Origin: an uncultured Oscillospiraceae bacterium
GTDB taxonomy: Bacteria > Bacillota > Clostridia > Oscillospirales > Oscillospiraceae
Direction of reading: 5' to 3'
Length of the DNA: 36,993 bases
NCBI GenBank assembly: GCA_944382965.1
Contig: CALWOA010000021.1
Location: 1 to 36,993 of the forward strand
Part shown: piece after piece, positions 1 to 7,386 of the stretch
Numbering within the stretch: position 1 is the first letter of the stretch
Layout of the letters: each line of letters opens with the position of its first letter
The notes under the pieces: generated by a model
The model's input: only the letters and a program-made list of their open reading frames with translations
The model's database searches: none
Told to the model about the DNA's origin: nothing
Made by a program: the position numbers and the translations under genes

Positions 1-368
1 TTATCTCATGGAAGCTGTCCTATATTTCGGACTGTTACAAGATATGGTGACTTGCTGAGTTAAGTCGATAAGCACAATATAGTATAATATAATATTCTTT
101 CCGAAGGGAATCTATAAGTTGCCTCAAAATATAGCTGTTGACGAAGGCAATCATTATATCGTCAACAGACGAAATAATTGCATGTTCAAATTCGCAGCAA
201 ACAGATAGTTCTTTTTTCTAATATGGGAAAAAACCAGCCAAAACCAAAAGTCTGCATCTGATATTCCCTGCCCGGAAAGTTACAGCAGAAAATTGTAATA
301 TGCGGAGGCCCATGTTATAATCTCCCCTAATCTACTCCATACACTGCATTTGCAATCTGGGGATATAT
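1..368. other. AT-rich intergenic stretch with a 10-bp inverted repeat
   Basis: No convincing gene is seen. The only clear structure is a perfect 10-bp inverted repeat (CTGTTGACGA at 135-144 and its complement at 159-168, 14-nt loop). It is not followed by a T-run, so it is more likely an operator or an RNA structure than a terminator. A short open frame on the minus strand near the left edge (about 36 codons, ending near position 1) has no ribosome site and no recognisable sequence. The stretch probably holds the promoter of the first sigma cassette, but no -35/-10 pair stands out. Confidence 0.5.
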
Positions 369-795
369 ATGTCAATATTGGGAGCAAGAATTGATTCGCA
401 CGAAAATCGGCCGGAATTCGAGGAAATATCACTGCACTAGAAAAGGTTCATGCAGTATCGTCAACAAAACCTATGATGCGGAAGATGCGGTACGTAATGC
501 TTCTATCAGAATTGCAGAAAATATTGAGAATATTAATGGAGTAGTGTGTCCAAAAATACAGGACTTCGTCGTTACAATCGTTGGAGACAAGGCAATCAAT
601 GCATACCGGTTCAAAAACCGAAAAGAAACTTCCGAATACATTGACCATCGTCAGATTATTTTGCTTAAGTATTATCACGGTTATAACAACAGAGAAATTT
701 CAAAACTGATAGATTTAACCGAAGTAAATGTAATGAACTTGATCAGAGAGCCAAAAAAATTACTCCAAGTCTGTAAGGAGGAGGGTGTGCTATGA
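369..795 (+). pseudogene. Decayed ECF-type sigma factor (paralogue of the sigma gene at 1544)
   Basis: This is a broken copy of the intact sigma gene at 1544-2062. Both start in the same context (GGATATATATG) and share an IDS...FE segment, but the frame opened by the ATG at 369 ends at TAG 438-440. Between the start and the shared DAEDAV segment this copy is 14 nt shorter than its paralogue, so the rest (open from 391) lies in another frame. Two more lesions follow: a 25-codon in-frame loss joining region 2 directly to region 4 (after the RKETSEY segment), and compensating losses of 1 and 2 nt that rewrite the end of region 4. The stop overlaps the next ATG as ATGA, as in the intact cassette, so translational coupling to the anti-sigma may persist. 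Residual function is unlikely. Confidence 0.8.
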
Positions 796-1466
796 TAACG
801 GATGAGATGCTGGAGAAAGCCGCCGCAGAGTTGGCCGAAGCAATAAATACCAGTTTGCCTGCACCGGATAAATGTATCCATTGTTTTTCCGTTGCCTTCG
901 AGCGGAGAATGAAGCGACTGGTGCGTAAAACCAGCCATCCTATCGTGTTTCGTACTCTGCGAGCTGCTGCTTGTATCATTCTCGCATTATTCATTAGTTT
1001 TGCTTCACTGCTTGTATTAAGCCCCAAAGCGCGTGCAATGGTACATAGCTGGATTAGACAGCAGTGTGAATCATTCTATGAGTATTTCTTCGTTGGGCAA
1101 GCCAGTCCCTCTGAAAATGCACGGTATTCTCCCCAGTGGATTCCACAAGACTATACCCTTGTATCATCCCAAGAAATCATCAGCGGAGAACGATATATCT
1201 ATAGCAACGGCCAAGGGAATACAATTTTATTTAGCTATATGAATGCTGCTAATAACAGTAAACTTTATGTAGAAGGCGTAGAATACGAGCAACGTACTGT
1301 GTCTATTAATGGTCAGCCTGGTGAACTATATTTTTCACATGATCCAGAGGATTCAAGTGTACTTGTATGGATAGACTCAGACACCGGGACGCTACTTTAT
1401 CTTAATGCTTTGCTTGATGAAGATGCAATGATTTTCTTTGCTGAAAATGTAGAGCCGAAAAAATAA
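792..1466 (+). CDS. Single-pass membrane anti-sigma-like protein (DUF4367-like), cassette 1
   Basis: 224 aa. Residues 1-50 are a charged cytoplasmic segment (ITDEM start, FERRMKRL near 36-43), followed by one membrane span at about 58-76 and an extracytoplasmic domain of about 145 residues. That domain has the WIPQ...Y.L and late LVWIDSDTGTLLY-type strands seen in DUF4367 proteins encoded beside ECF sigma factors in Clostridia. The ATG overlaps the stop of the upstream sigma remnant. By position and architecture it should hold a sigma factor at the membrane and release it on an envelope signal; the signal is unknown. The oddity is that this gene is intact while its sigma partner is broken. 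It may be a relic or may act on the sigma encoded at 1544. The anti-sigma role is inferred from context. Confidence 0.7.
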   Translation: MITDEMLEKAAAELAEAINTSLPAPDKCIHCFSVAFERRMKRLVRKTSHPIVFRTLRAAACIILALFISFASLLVLSPKARAMVHSWIRQQCESFYEYFFVGQASPSENARYSPQWIPQDYTLVSSQEIISGERYIYSNGQGNTILFSYMNAANNSKLYVEGVEYEQRTVSINGQPGELYFSHDPEDSSVLVWIDSDTGTLLYLNALLDEDAMIFFAENVEPKK

Positions 1467-1543
1467 TTTTTTAGAGTGTCCGAAAAGTGACTCCTTTACT
1501 TTGATCTGCTCTACATATTGTACTTTTAGCCGGGAGGATATAT

Positions 1544-2062
1544 ATGTTTATATACATGACAATGATTGACTCACCCGAGGACCAGTCAAAATTTGAGCAA
1601 ATATATTCGGAGTATAAGGGTCTTATGTACTATGTGGCATACAAAATACTCAACAACACCCACGATGCGGAAGATGCTGTACATAATGCTTTTATCAAGA
1701 TCGCAGAGAATATTAACAATATAGATGAAGTAGTGTGTCCAAGAACACAGAACTATGTTGTCACAATCGCTGAAAACAAAGCAATTGATGCATACCGGTT
1801 CAAAAAACGAAAAGAAACCGTCGAATATACTGACGAAATGATCGGCATCACAGTAGAAAATCAAACTCTCCAGGGGTTAGCCTACTGTATGGCAAAACTG
1901 CCCCCACGATATCGTCAAATTATTCTGCTGAAGTATTATCACGGCTATAACAACAGAGAAATTTCGAAGTTACTGGATCTAACCGAAGCAAATGTAATGA
2001 AGCTTGATCAAAGAGCAAAAAAGAAATTGCACCAAATCTGCGAGGAGGAGGGCGTTCTATGA
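1544..2062 (+). CDS. ECF-type RNA polymerase sigma factor
   Basis: 172 aa, a normal ECF size. Region 2 spans about residues 14-85 (FEQIYSEYKGLMYYVAYKIL, then DAEDAVHNAFIKI and the AIDAYRFKKRKE promoter-melting end). Region 4 spans about 107-165 (LPPRYRQIILLKYYHGYNNREI, then the recognition helix LDLTEANVMKLDQRAKKKL). Both domains are complete, unlike the upstream paralogue. The ATG follows GGGAGG at suitable spacing. The stop overlaps the downstream anti-sigma start as ATGA, coupling the two. It should direct RNA polymerase to a small regulon, probably including its own operon, although no ECF-style promoter could be recognised in the 77-nt gap upstream. Base composition is more AT-rich than the genome core, suggesting acquired DNA. 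Confidence 0.85.
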   Translation: MFIYMTMIDSPEDQSKFEQIYSEYKGLMYYVAYKILNNTHDAEDAVHNAFIKIAENINNIDEVVCPRTQNYVVTIAENKAIDAYRFKKRKETVEYTDEMIGITVENQTLQGLAYCMAKLPPRYRQIILLKYYHGYNNREISKLLDLTEANVMKLDQRAKKKLHQICEEEGVL

Positions 2063-2733
2063 TAACGGATGAGATGATGTCGCATGCGGCCGCCCTGTTG
2101 GCTGAGGCCATAAACAAAAGCTTGCCTGCTCCTTGCGAATGTACCCATGATTATTCGACTGGCTTTGAAAGAAAAATGAAGCGCCTTATGCGAAAAGTTG
2201 ATCATCCCGTACGACACCGTGTACTGCGAGCTGCTACAAGCATTTTGCTGATAATCTTTATTGGCTTTGGAGCTGTTTTGTCTATAAGCGCTGAAGCGAG
2301 GGAAATTGTATTTGGATGGGTCAGACAGCAGTGTGGATCATTCTATGATTACTTCTTTGTCGGAGAGAACCGCAATGCAACACAGGCAAAGTACTATCCA
2401 CATTGGATTCCTGATGATTGCACACTTTTGGTATCTTACGAAACATCCGGAGGTGAAGAATTCATTTATTCCGATGACGAGGGAATGCTGGTCCAATTTG
2501 CATACATATCTAATCCAAGTAATGAATCCTTACATGTGGACGGTGTAGAATATGAAAAGCACAAAATAAGGATAAATAATGACACTGGGGAAATAGGCAT
2601 TGCGACAGTCAGTACCGAAACAAACTACGTAGTGTGGATTGACACAGACCAAAATATACTATTCTACATTTCTGGAAAATACGATGAGGACACACTGCTT
2701 AAGATGGCAACCAATTTTTTAAAGTCAAATTAA
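2059..2733 (+). CDS. Single-pass membrane anti-sigma-like protein (DUF4367-like), cassette 2
   Basis: 224 aa, the same length as its paralogue at 792. The first 20 bases around the start (CTATGATAACGGATGAGATG) are identical in the two genes. It has an N-terminal cytoplasmic region with FERKMKRLMRK, one membrane span at about 58-76, an RQQCGSFYDYFFVGE segment just outside the membrane that is nearly shared with copy 1, and a divergent outer domain (WIPDDCTLL ... VVWIDTDQNILFY). It is translationally coupled to the intact sigma gene, so it is the likely cognate anti-sigma. The outer half differs more from its paralogue than the membrane-proximal half, which would fit divergence in signal recognition. 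No HExxH or zinc-type anti-sigma motif is visible. Confidence 0.75.
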   Translation: MITDEMMSHAAALLAEAINKSLPAPCECTHDYSTGFERKMKRLMRKVDHPVRHRVLRAATSILLIIFIGFGAVLSISAEAREIVFGWVRQQCGSFYDYFFVGENRNATQAKYYPHWIPDDCTLLVSYETSGGEEFIYSDDEGMLVQFAYISNPSNESLHVDGVEYEKHKIRINNDTGEIGIATVSTETNYVVWIDTDQNILFYISGKYDEDTLLKMATNFLKSN

Positions 2734-2749
2734 GTCCGTGTTCAAAATC

Positions 2750-2803
2750 GCCTCCTCCTTTCATTATACCCAATGGGGTAGTTCGAAGGAAGGAGGCTTT
2801 TTT
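2750..2803 (+). terminator. Rho-independent terminator after the sigma/anti-sigma cassettes
   Basis: The arms GCCTCCTCCTTTC (2750-2762) and GAAGGAAGGAGGC (2785-2797) pair almost fully. An inner TACCC/GGGTA-type pairing extends the hairpin, and a run of six T follows at 2798-2803. It lies 17 nt past the anti-sigma stop. Confidence 0.75.
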
Positions 2804-3610
2804 GATTTATGAACCATGTGCCCCAGCAAATCCACAGGGAATGCCACATAAGCAGCGCAGGAGGGTGTAGCCACGTTGCTACATTCTCGGTCTGCTGGTT
2901 TTCCGGATGACAGAGAATAAAGCGACCCAGCACGTATGCATATTCCCGGCAGGAGAGTACAGAAGTACGCCCTTCGTTCGAAGGGATTCTCGTACAGTTT
3001 CGTTCCTGCGATGAAAAAGAAATCATTATTATTTTAGAAAATCATCTTCTGCTTCTGCACTAAATTGTAAATTGCTGCCGTCAATTGATATTGTGAGCGT
3101 GAGGTTGAAGATTGTACCATCCGCTTTTCCTAACTTATAAGTTACCGAATCATCTACTGCTAAGAACATTTTCGTACAAAACGATAATTCCTCCAAGAAA
3201 TCTCTATGTTAAATGGTACCCAAGGCGGCTTGGTGGTACAGGACAGGATGGTGTCCAGCATATCCCGGTTTTTTATTGGACTGCCTGTACCGGATAGGGC
3301 TTTGCCACCAGAAGCACAACCTTCGTAAAACAAACGCCGCTGATTACCATTACGCAGATCAACAGCAAGCATCGCCGCCAGCGAAGCTTCATGTCTGCCA
3401 GATTTACCACGGTCAAATAAGGCAGACAAGCAGTGGAACCAAAAGGGTACTGGAAAAAAATATCGTGCCGATACTGGTAGTGGGACATATGGCAAAAGCA
3501 GGGATTACCCAGGTGCCAATGGCATTGTAGTGCACAAGAATTTGACAAACAGCACTCCATTATTCCGTAAAACGCAAAGCAGTTTACAATTTTTCTCAAA
3601 TGTTAAAATG
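2804..3610. other. Decayed or non-coding stretch with no intact gene
   Basis: Several open frames of 60-110 codons overlap in different frames on both strands, but none has a ribosome site or a recognisable family. The only protein-like piece is the minus-strand remnant at 3029-3208. A minus-strand frame around 3280-3410 encodes a short basic-then-hydrophobic segment (KLRWRRCLLLICVMVISG) resembling a membrane anchor but lacks a start signal. The picture fits gene decay between an acquired module and the conserved core. No transposase or terminal repeats were seen. Confidence 0.4.
3029..3208 (-). pseudogene. Possible C-terminal remnant of an unknown protein
   Basis: An open frame of 59 codons bounded by TAA at both ends encodes a sequence with protein-like alternation (RDFLEELSFC, then VDDSVTYKLGKADGTIFNLT, ending EAEDDFLK). 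The first ATG would be at 3169 (46 codons), without a properly spaced ribosome site. It reads like the C-terminal part of a larger beta-rich protein whose upstream portion has been lost or frameshifted. The family is not recognised, and a chance ORF cannot be excluded. Confidence 0.25.
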
Positions 3611-3645
3611 CGTTGCTTGTGGCAACGGGCAGTTTAGCCTACAAT
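3611..3645 (+). promoter_or_regulatory. Promoter with overlapping dyad operator for the XRE regulator
   Basis: TTGTGG (3617-3622) and TACAAT (3640-3645) are spaced 17 nt apart. A perfect dyad CGTTGC-N5-GCAACG (3611-3627) covers the -35 element, as expected for autoregulation by the HTH protein encoded 34 nt downstream. Confidence 0.5.
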
Positions 3646-3678
3646 AGTGGTAACAATCGAAAAAGGAGGAGATCCCCA

Positions 3679-4188
3679 ATGCTAAGCGAAAATATAAAAG
3701 CCATCCGAAAATCAAAGGGCCTTTCGCAACAGGAACTTGCAGTCAAGCTGAACGTCGTGCGGCAGACAGTTTCCAAATGGGAGCAAGGACTGTCAGTTCC
3801 CGACTCCGACATGCTGATTGCCATATCGGAGGTGCTCGAAACACCCGTAAGTACGTTGCTGGGGGAAACGGTCATCGAGCCTCAAGCAGATGACATAAAG
3901 GCAATTTCCGCGAAACTGGAGGTGATAAACCTGCAACTGGCAAAAAGGAAAACCGCAAGAAGGAAATTGATTCATTGGTTGCTTGGCGCATTGTGTATAG
4001 TCGTTCCAGTAATTTTCGCGATCTTATTTCTATTTGAAAGTCCTTACTTGCAGTGGGATTACCGTGCTCCGGAAACCGCCGTTCTGGGAGTTGCATTTCA
4101 CTCGTTGGAGTGGCTGTTTGTACGAGTCGCGCCGATTATCCTTATTGGTGCAATCATTGGATTTTTTCTGACGCGGAAGAAAGAATAA
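3679..4188 (+). CDS. XRE-family HTH regulator with two membrane segments
   Basis: 169 aa. The start at 3679 is chosen because AAAGGAGGAG precedes it; an open frame extends upstream without a ribosome site. Residues 5-60 form a Cro/CI-type HTH (IKAIRKSKGLSQQELAVKL, then VRQTVSKWEQG and the SEVLETPVSTLLGE helix). A short helical linker (about 65-93) leads to a membrane span near 97-118 and a second near 148-164, ending in a basic RKKE tail. DNA binding is supported by the motif. The membrane anchoring suggests a regulator sensing an envelope or transport state, which is inference. A perfect dyad over its promoter suggests autoregulation. It sits alone between decayed DNA and the ABC importer and could be linked to either. 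Confidence 0.85.
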   Translation: MLSENIKAIRKSKGLSQQELAVKLNVVRQTVSKWEQGLSVPDSDMLIAISEVLETPVSTLLGETVIEPQADDIKAISAKLEVINLQLAKRKTARRKLIHWLLGALCIVVPVIFAILFLFESPYLQWDYRAPETAVLGVAFHSLEWLFVRVAPIILIGAIIGFFLTRKKE

Positions 4189-4376
4189 AACCGTTCTCTT
4201 GCGGAACCTATGAAAACTGTGGAACTATGTTTTGAAATCCGAACATTTCAGACCGTGGCAGGGACCCGGTGGATCACCAAAGAGAATAAAACACCTTTTT
4301 ACTAGGGCGCAGTGAGGTGGGGGATACTGGACAATCCTGCTGTTTATATTATATTTATACATTTTGAGGGCGGGTA

Positions 4377-4405
4377 TTGACAAATAGTTGAACAAATTGT
4401 ATAAT
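4377..4405 (+). promoter_or_regulatory. Consensus sigma-A promoter of the ABC importer operon
   Basis: TTGACA (4377-4382), a 17-nt spacer and TATAAT (4400-4405) match the consensus exactly, 35 nt before the lipoprotein gene's start. No convincing Fur-type box was recognised around it, so iron control is not supported by the DNA. The region 4189-4376 holds no gene. Confidence 0.85.
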
Positions 4406-4440
4406 TGCTTCGTAGATTTTACCAAAGGAGGTAAGGATAC

Positions 4441-5592
4441 ATGAAAAAGATCATAGCACTATTACTAACCGCCCTGATGGTTCTGGGACTGGCTGCCTGC
4501 GGTGGTTCCAACCCGCCTGCCGAGACTACTGCCACCAAAGCTCCTGCTGCGCCTGAAGCACCCGGCGAGACAGAGGCCGCCGAAGCCAGCTACATGGACG
4601 AACTGATCGCTGCTGCTCAGGCTGAAGGCGAGTTGATCGTCTATGGCTCCTGCGAGGAGGAATACCTGGCCGTGGCCTGTGAAAAGTTCGAAGAGCTTTA
4701 CGGCATCAAGGTGCAGTACCAGCGTCTGTCTACCGGTGAGGTGCAGAGTAAGATTGAGGAAGAAAACGGCAATCCCTCTGCTGACGTCTGGTTTGGCGGC
4801 ACCACGGATCCTTACAATGTCTGCGCTGCAGAAGGCCTGCTGATGCCCTATGAGGCACAGAACGCTTCCCATCTGCTGAGTGATGCCTACCGGGATGCAG
4901 ACGGAAACTGGTATGGTATCTACAAGGGCATTCTGGGCTTTATGGTGAACAAGGACGAGCTGGATCGTATGGGCCTGGAGGCTCCTCAGGACTGGGCGGA
5001 TTTGCTGAAGCCTGAATATCAGGGCCTGATCTGGACCTCCAACTACAACACCGCCGGCACGGCTAAGCTGATTATCAATACCATGATCCAGAAGTATGGC
5101 CATGACGAGGGCATCCAGTACCTGATGGATCTGGACAAGAACGTCCACGTTTACACCAAGTCCGGCTCCGGTCCTTCCAAGAACGTGGGTACCGGTGAGT
5201 GCGTCGTGGGTATCGGCTTCCTGCACGACGGCATTACCCAGATTGTGGATAACGGTTACGGCAACATTGAGTTGATCATTCCCTCCAGCGGCACCTCCTA
5301 CGAGATCGGTGCTACCGCCATCTTCAATGGCGCAAAGCACGTGAATGCCGCAAAGCTGTGGATTGAGTACGCTCTGAGCCCGGAGTGCGTCAATCAGGCC
5401 CAGGACAACGGTTCCTACCAGTTCCTGGTCATCGACAATGCAGAGCAGCCCGCCATCGCTGCGGAGTTCGGCCTGGATCCGGAGAATGTCATGGATTATG
5501 ACTTTGAGGATGCCAAGCAGAATACCACTACCTATGTAGAGGAAGTTATGAATGCTCTGGGTGGCGGCGATAACCGTTTCGAGACGGAATAA
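4441..5592 (+). CDS. ABC importer substrate-binding lipoprotein, ferric-iron/AfuA type
   Basis: 383 aa. A lipoprotein signal (KKIIALLLTALMVLGLAACGG, lipobox LAAC with Cys at about 20) is followed by a Thr/Ala/Glu-rich tether to about residue 50. The binding domain opens with GELIVYGSCEEEY and contains SADVWFGG, GLLMPYEA, WYGIYKGILGFMVNKDEL, PQDWADLLKPEYQG and SGSGPSKNVGTGECVVGIGF. This layout is typical of the family covering ferric-binding FbpA and sugar-phosphate/phosphonate binders such as AfuA. It would capture substrate outside the membrane and hand it to the fused permease downstream. The substrate cannot be settled from sequence; iron is the traditional annotation, but sugar phosphate or organophosphonate fit equally. 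AAGGAGG precedes the start. Confidence 0.85.
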   Translation: MKKIIALLLTALMVLGLAACGGSNPPAETTATKAPAAPEAPGETEAAEASYMDELIAAAQAEGELIVYGSCEEEYLAVACEKFEELYGIKVQYQRLSTGEVQSKIEEENGNPSADVWFGGTTDPYNVCAAEGLLMPYEAQNASHLLSDAYRDADGNWYGIYKGILGFMVNKDELDRMGLEAPQDWADLLKPEYQGLIWTSNYNTAGTAKLIINTMIQKYGHDEGIQYLMDLDKNVHVYTKSGSGPSKNVGTGECVVGIGFLHDGITQIVDNGYGNIELIIPSSGTSYEIGATAIFNGAKHVNAAKLWIEYALSPECVNQAQDNGSYQFLVIDNAEQPAIAAEFGLDPENVMDYDFEDAKQNTTTYVEEVMNALGGGDNRFETE

Positions 5593-5610
5593 CCGCACAA
5601 TAAACACTGC

Positions 5611-5637
5611 GGGGGATGGAGAAAGTCTCCATCCCCC
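5611..5637 (+). terminator. Perfect 12-bp intercistronic hairpin without T-run
   Basis: GGGGGATGGAGA and its exact complement flank a 3-nt loop between the binding-protein and permease genes. There is no T-run after it. Such hairpins commonly cap the 3' end of the binding-protein message and lower permease expression; that role is inferred. Confidence 0.65.
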
Positions 5638-5669
5638 GATATTCTTGTTTCCGAAAGGAGGGACCCCGT

Positions 5670-7385
5670 ATGGCCAGTCGTCAGAGCGCGGCTTTGGAGC
5701 GAAAAAAACTGATGGCAGACCCTATCATGGTCACAACCATCGTCGTTCTGATTACCTTCCTGACTCTGTTTATTCTGTATCCTCTGGCAATTCTGCTGGT
5801 AGACAGTGTGTACGGTGCAGAAACCGGGCTTACCATGTCTGTGTTCCAGCGGATTTTCCAGATGCCCAGCTTCCGGCAGGCAATCACCAACACCCTGAAG
5901 GTGGGTATGACCGTGGGCATTCTGTCCACCGTTATCGGCCTGCTGTTTGCCTATGTGGAGGTCTATGTCAAGCTTCGCACAAAATTTACCGCCAGACTGT
6001 TTCAGGTGGTATCCATGCTGCCCGTAGTTTCGCCTCCCTTTGTGCTGTCGCTTTCCATGATTATGCTGTTTGGAAAGGCCGGTATCATCACCCGATATCT
6101 GCTGAAAATCTATGATAACAGCGTCTATGGCTTTGGCGGCATCACGGTAGTGCAGACGCTTACCTTCTTCCCTGTGTGCTATATGATGCTCAAGGGCTTG
6201 CTGAAGAACATCGACCCCAGTCTGGAGGAGGCGGCCCGGGACATGGGCGCTTCCCGATTTAAGGTGTTCACCAGTGTAACTCTGCCGCTGATTCTGCCGG
6301 GTATGGGCAACGCCTTCCTGGTGACCTTCATTGAATCCATTGCCGATTTTGCCAACCCCATGATTATCGGCGGCTCCTACGATACTCTGGCAACCACCAT
6401 CTATCTGCAGATTACCGGTGCTTATGATAAGCAGGGTGCCGCTGCCATGGCTGTGGTGCTGCTGAGTATTACCATGCTCATGTATCTGGTGCAGAAATAT
6501 GTGCTGGAGAAAAAGACTGCAGCTACCCTCACCGGCAAGGCTTCCCGGGGACGCATGCTCATTGAGGACAAGAGCGTTACCATACCGCTGACCGTGCTGT
6601 GCTCGCTGGTGGCATTGTTTGTTATTCTGATGTACATCTGCGTGCCCTTCGGTGCCTGCTTCAATACCTGGGGCTACGATTTTACTCTGACCACCAAGTG
6701 GTTTGTCCGTGTCTTTGAAAAGTACAAGGGTTTTCAGGCCTTCCGGGACTCCTTCCTGCTGTCTCTAGCCTCGGCACCCATTACGGCGCTGCTGAGCATG
6801 ATCATCTCCTATCTGGTGGTCAAGCGAAAGTTTAAGGCCAAAGGCTTTATTGAGTTCGTTTCCATGCTGGCCATGGCAGTGCCCGGTACGGTCCTGGGCG
6901 TGGGCTATATCCGCGGTTTTGTAAACGGTGTGTTCGGCACCGGCTTCCTGTCCGGAATCTATGGCAGCGCCGCCATTCTGATCATTGTCTTCATCGTGCG
7001 CTCCCTGCCCACCGGTACCCGCAGCGGCATTTCTGCCCTGCGTCAGATCGACAAGAGCATCGAGGAATCCGCATACGATATGGGTGCCGACAGCTTCCAG
7101 GTGTTTATGACGGTCACGCTGCCGCTGATCAAGGATTCTTTCCTCAGCGGTTTGGTCACTGCTTTTGTGCGCAGCATCACCGCCATTTCTGCCATTATTC
7201 TGCTGGTTACGCCTCAGTTCTTACTTATCACTGTCCAGATTAACGAATTCGCGGAGAAGGGATCCTACGGCATTGCCTGTGCCTTTGCCACGATCCTGAT
7301 TGCCATTACCTATGGCTCCGTCCTGCTGATGAATCTGGTCATCAAATATTTCGGAACCAGCCGCAAGCTCAAGGAGGTAGAGTGA
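5670..7385 (+). CDS. Fused two-domain ABC permease, FbpB/AfuB type
   Basis: 571 aa. The start at 5670 follows AAAGGAGGG; a longer frame upstream runs through the hairpin and is discarded. The protein is a tandem of two permease halves, each with about six spans. Each half carries an EAA loop for docking to the ATPase: EEAARDMGASRFKVF...LPL at about 186-212 and EESAYDMGADSFQVF...LPL at about 465-490. The duplicated architecture is characteristic of ferric-iron/AfuB, ThiP and related type-I importers, in which one polypeptide supplies both transmembrane domains. It lies in one operon with the binding protein and the ATPase, whose start is 1 nt past this stop. No frame damage is seen. Confidence 0.88.
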   Translation: MASRQSAALERKKLMADPIMVTTIVVLITFLTLFILYPLAILLVDSVYGAETGLTMSVFQRIFQMPSFRQAITNTLKVGMTVGILSTVIGLLFAYVEVYVKLRTKFTARLFQVVSMLPVVSPPFVLSLSMIMLFGKAGIITRYLLKIYDNSVYGFGGITVVQTLTFFPVCYMMLKGLLKNIDPSLEEAARDMGASRFKVFTSVTLPLILPGMGNAFLVTFIESIADFANPMIIGGSYDTLATTIYLQITGAYDKQGAAAMAVVLLSITMLMYLVQKYVLEKKTAATLTGKASRGRMLIEDKSVTIPLTVLCSLVALFVILMYICVPFGACFNTWGYDFTLTTKWFVRVFEKYKGFQAFRDSFLLSLASAPITALLSMIISYLVVKRKFKAKGFIEFVSMLAMAVPGTVLGVGYIRGFVNGVFGTGFLSGIYGSAAILIIVFIVRSLPTGTRSGISALRQIDKSIEESAYDMGADSFQVFMTVTLPLIKDSFLSGLVTAFVRSITAISAIILLVTPQFLLITVQINEFAEKGSYGIACAFATILIAITYGSVLLMNLVIKYFGTSRKLKEVE

Positions 7386-7386
7386 A

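Noticed and set aside
2742-3026. 94-codon minus-strand frame after the second anti-sigma gene
   Set aside because: It runs through the terminator hairpin, lacks a ribosome site and shows no recognisable family.
4465-5607. 380-codon open frame on the minus strand opposite the substrate-binding protein gene
   Set aside because: It mirrors a real gene with clear lipoprotein and binding-domain motifs; no ribosome site and a composition typical of antisense shadow frames in GC-rich DNA.
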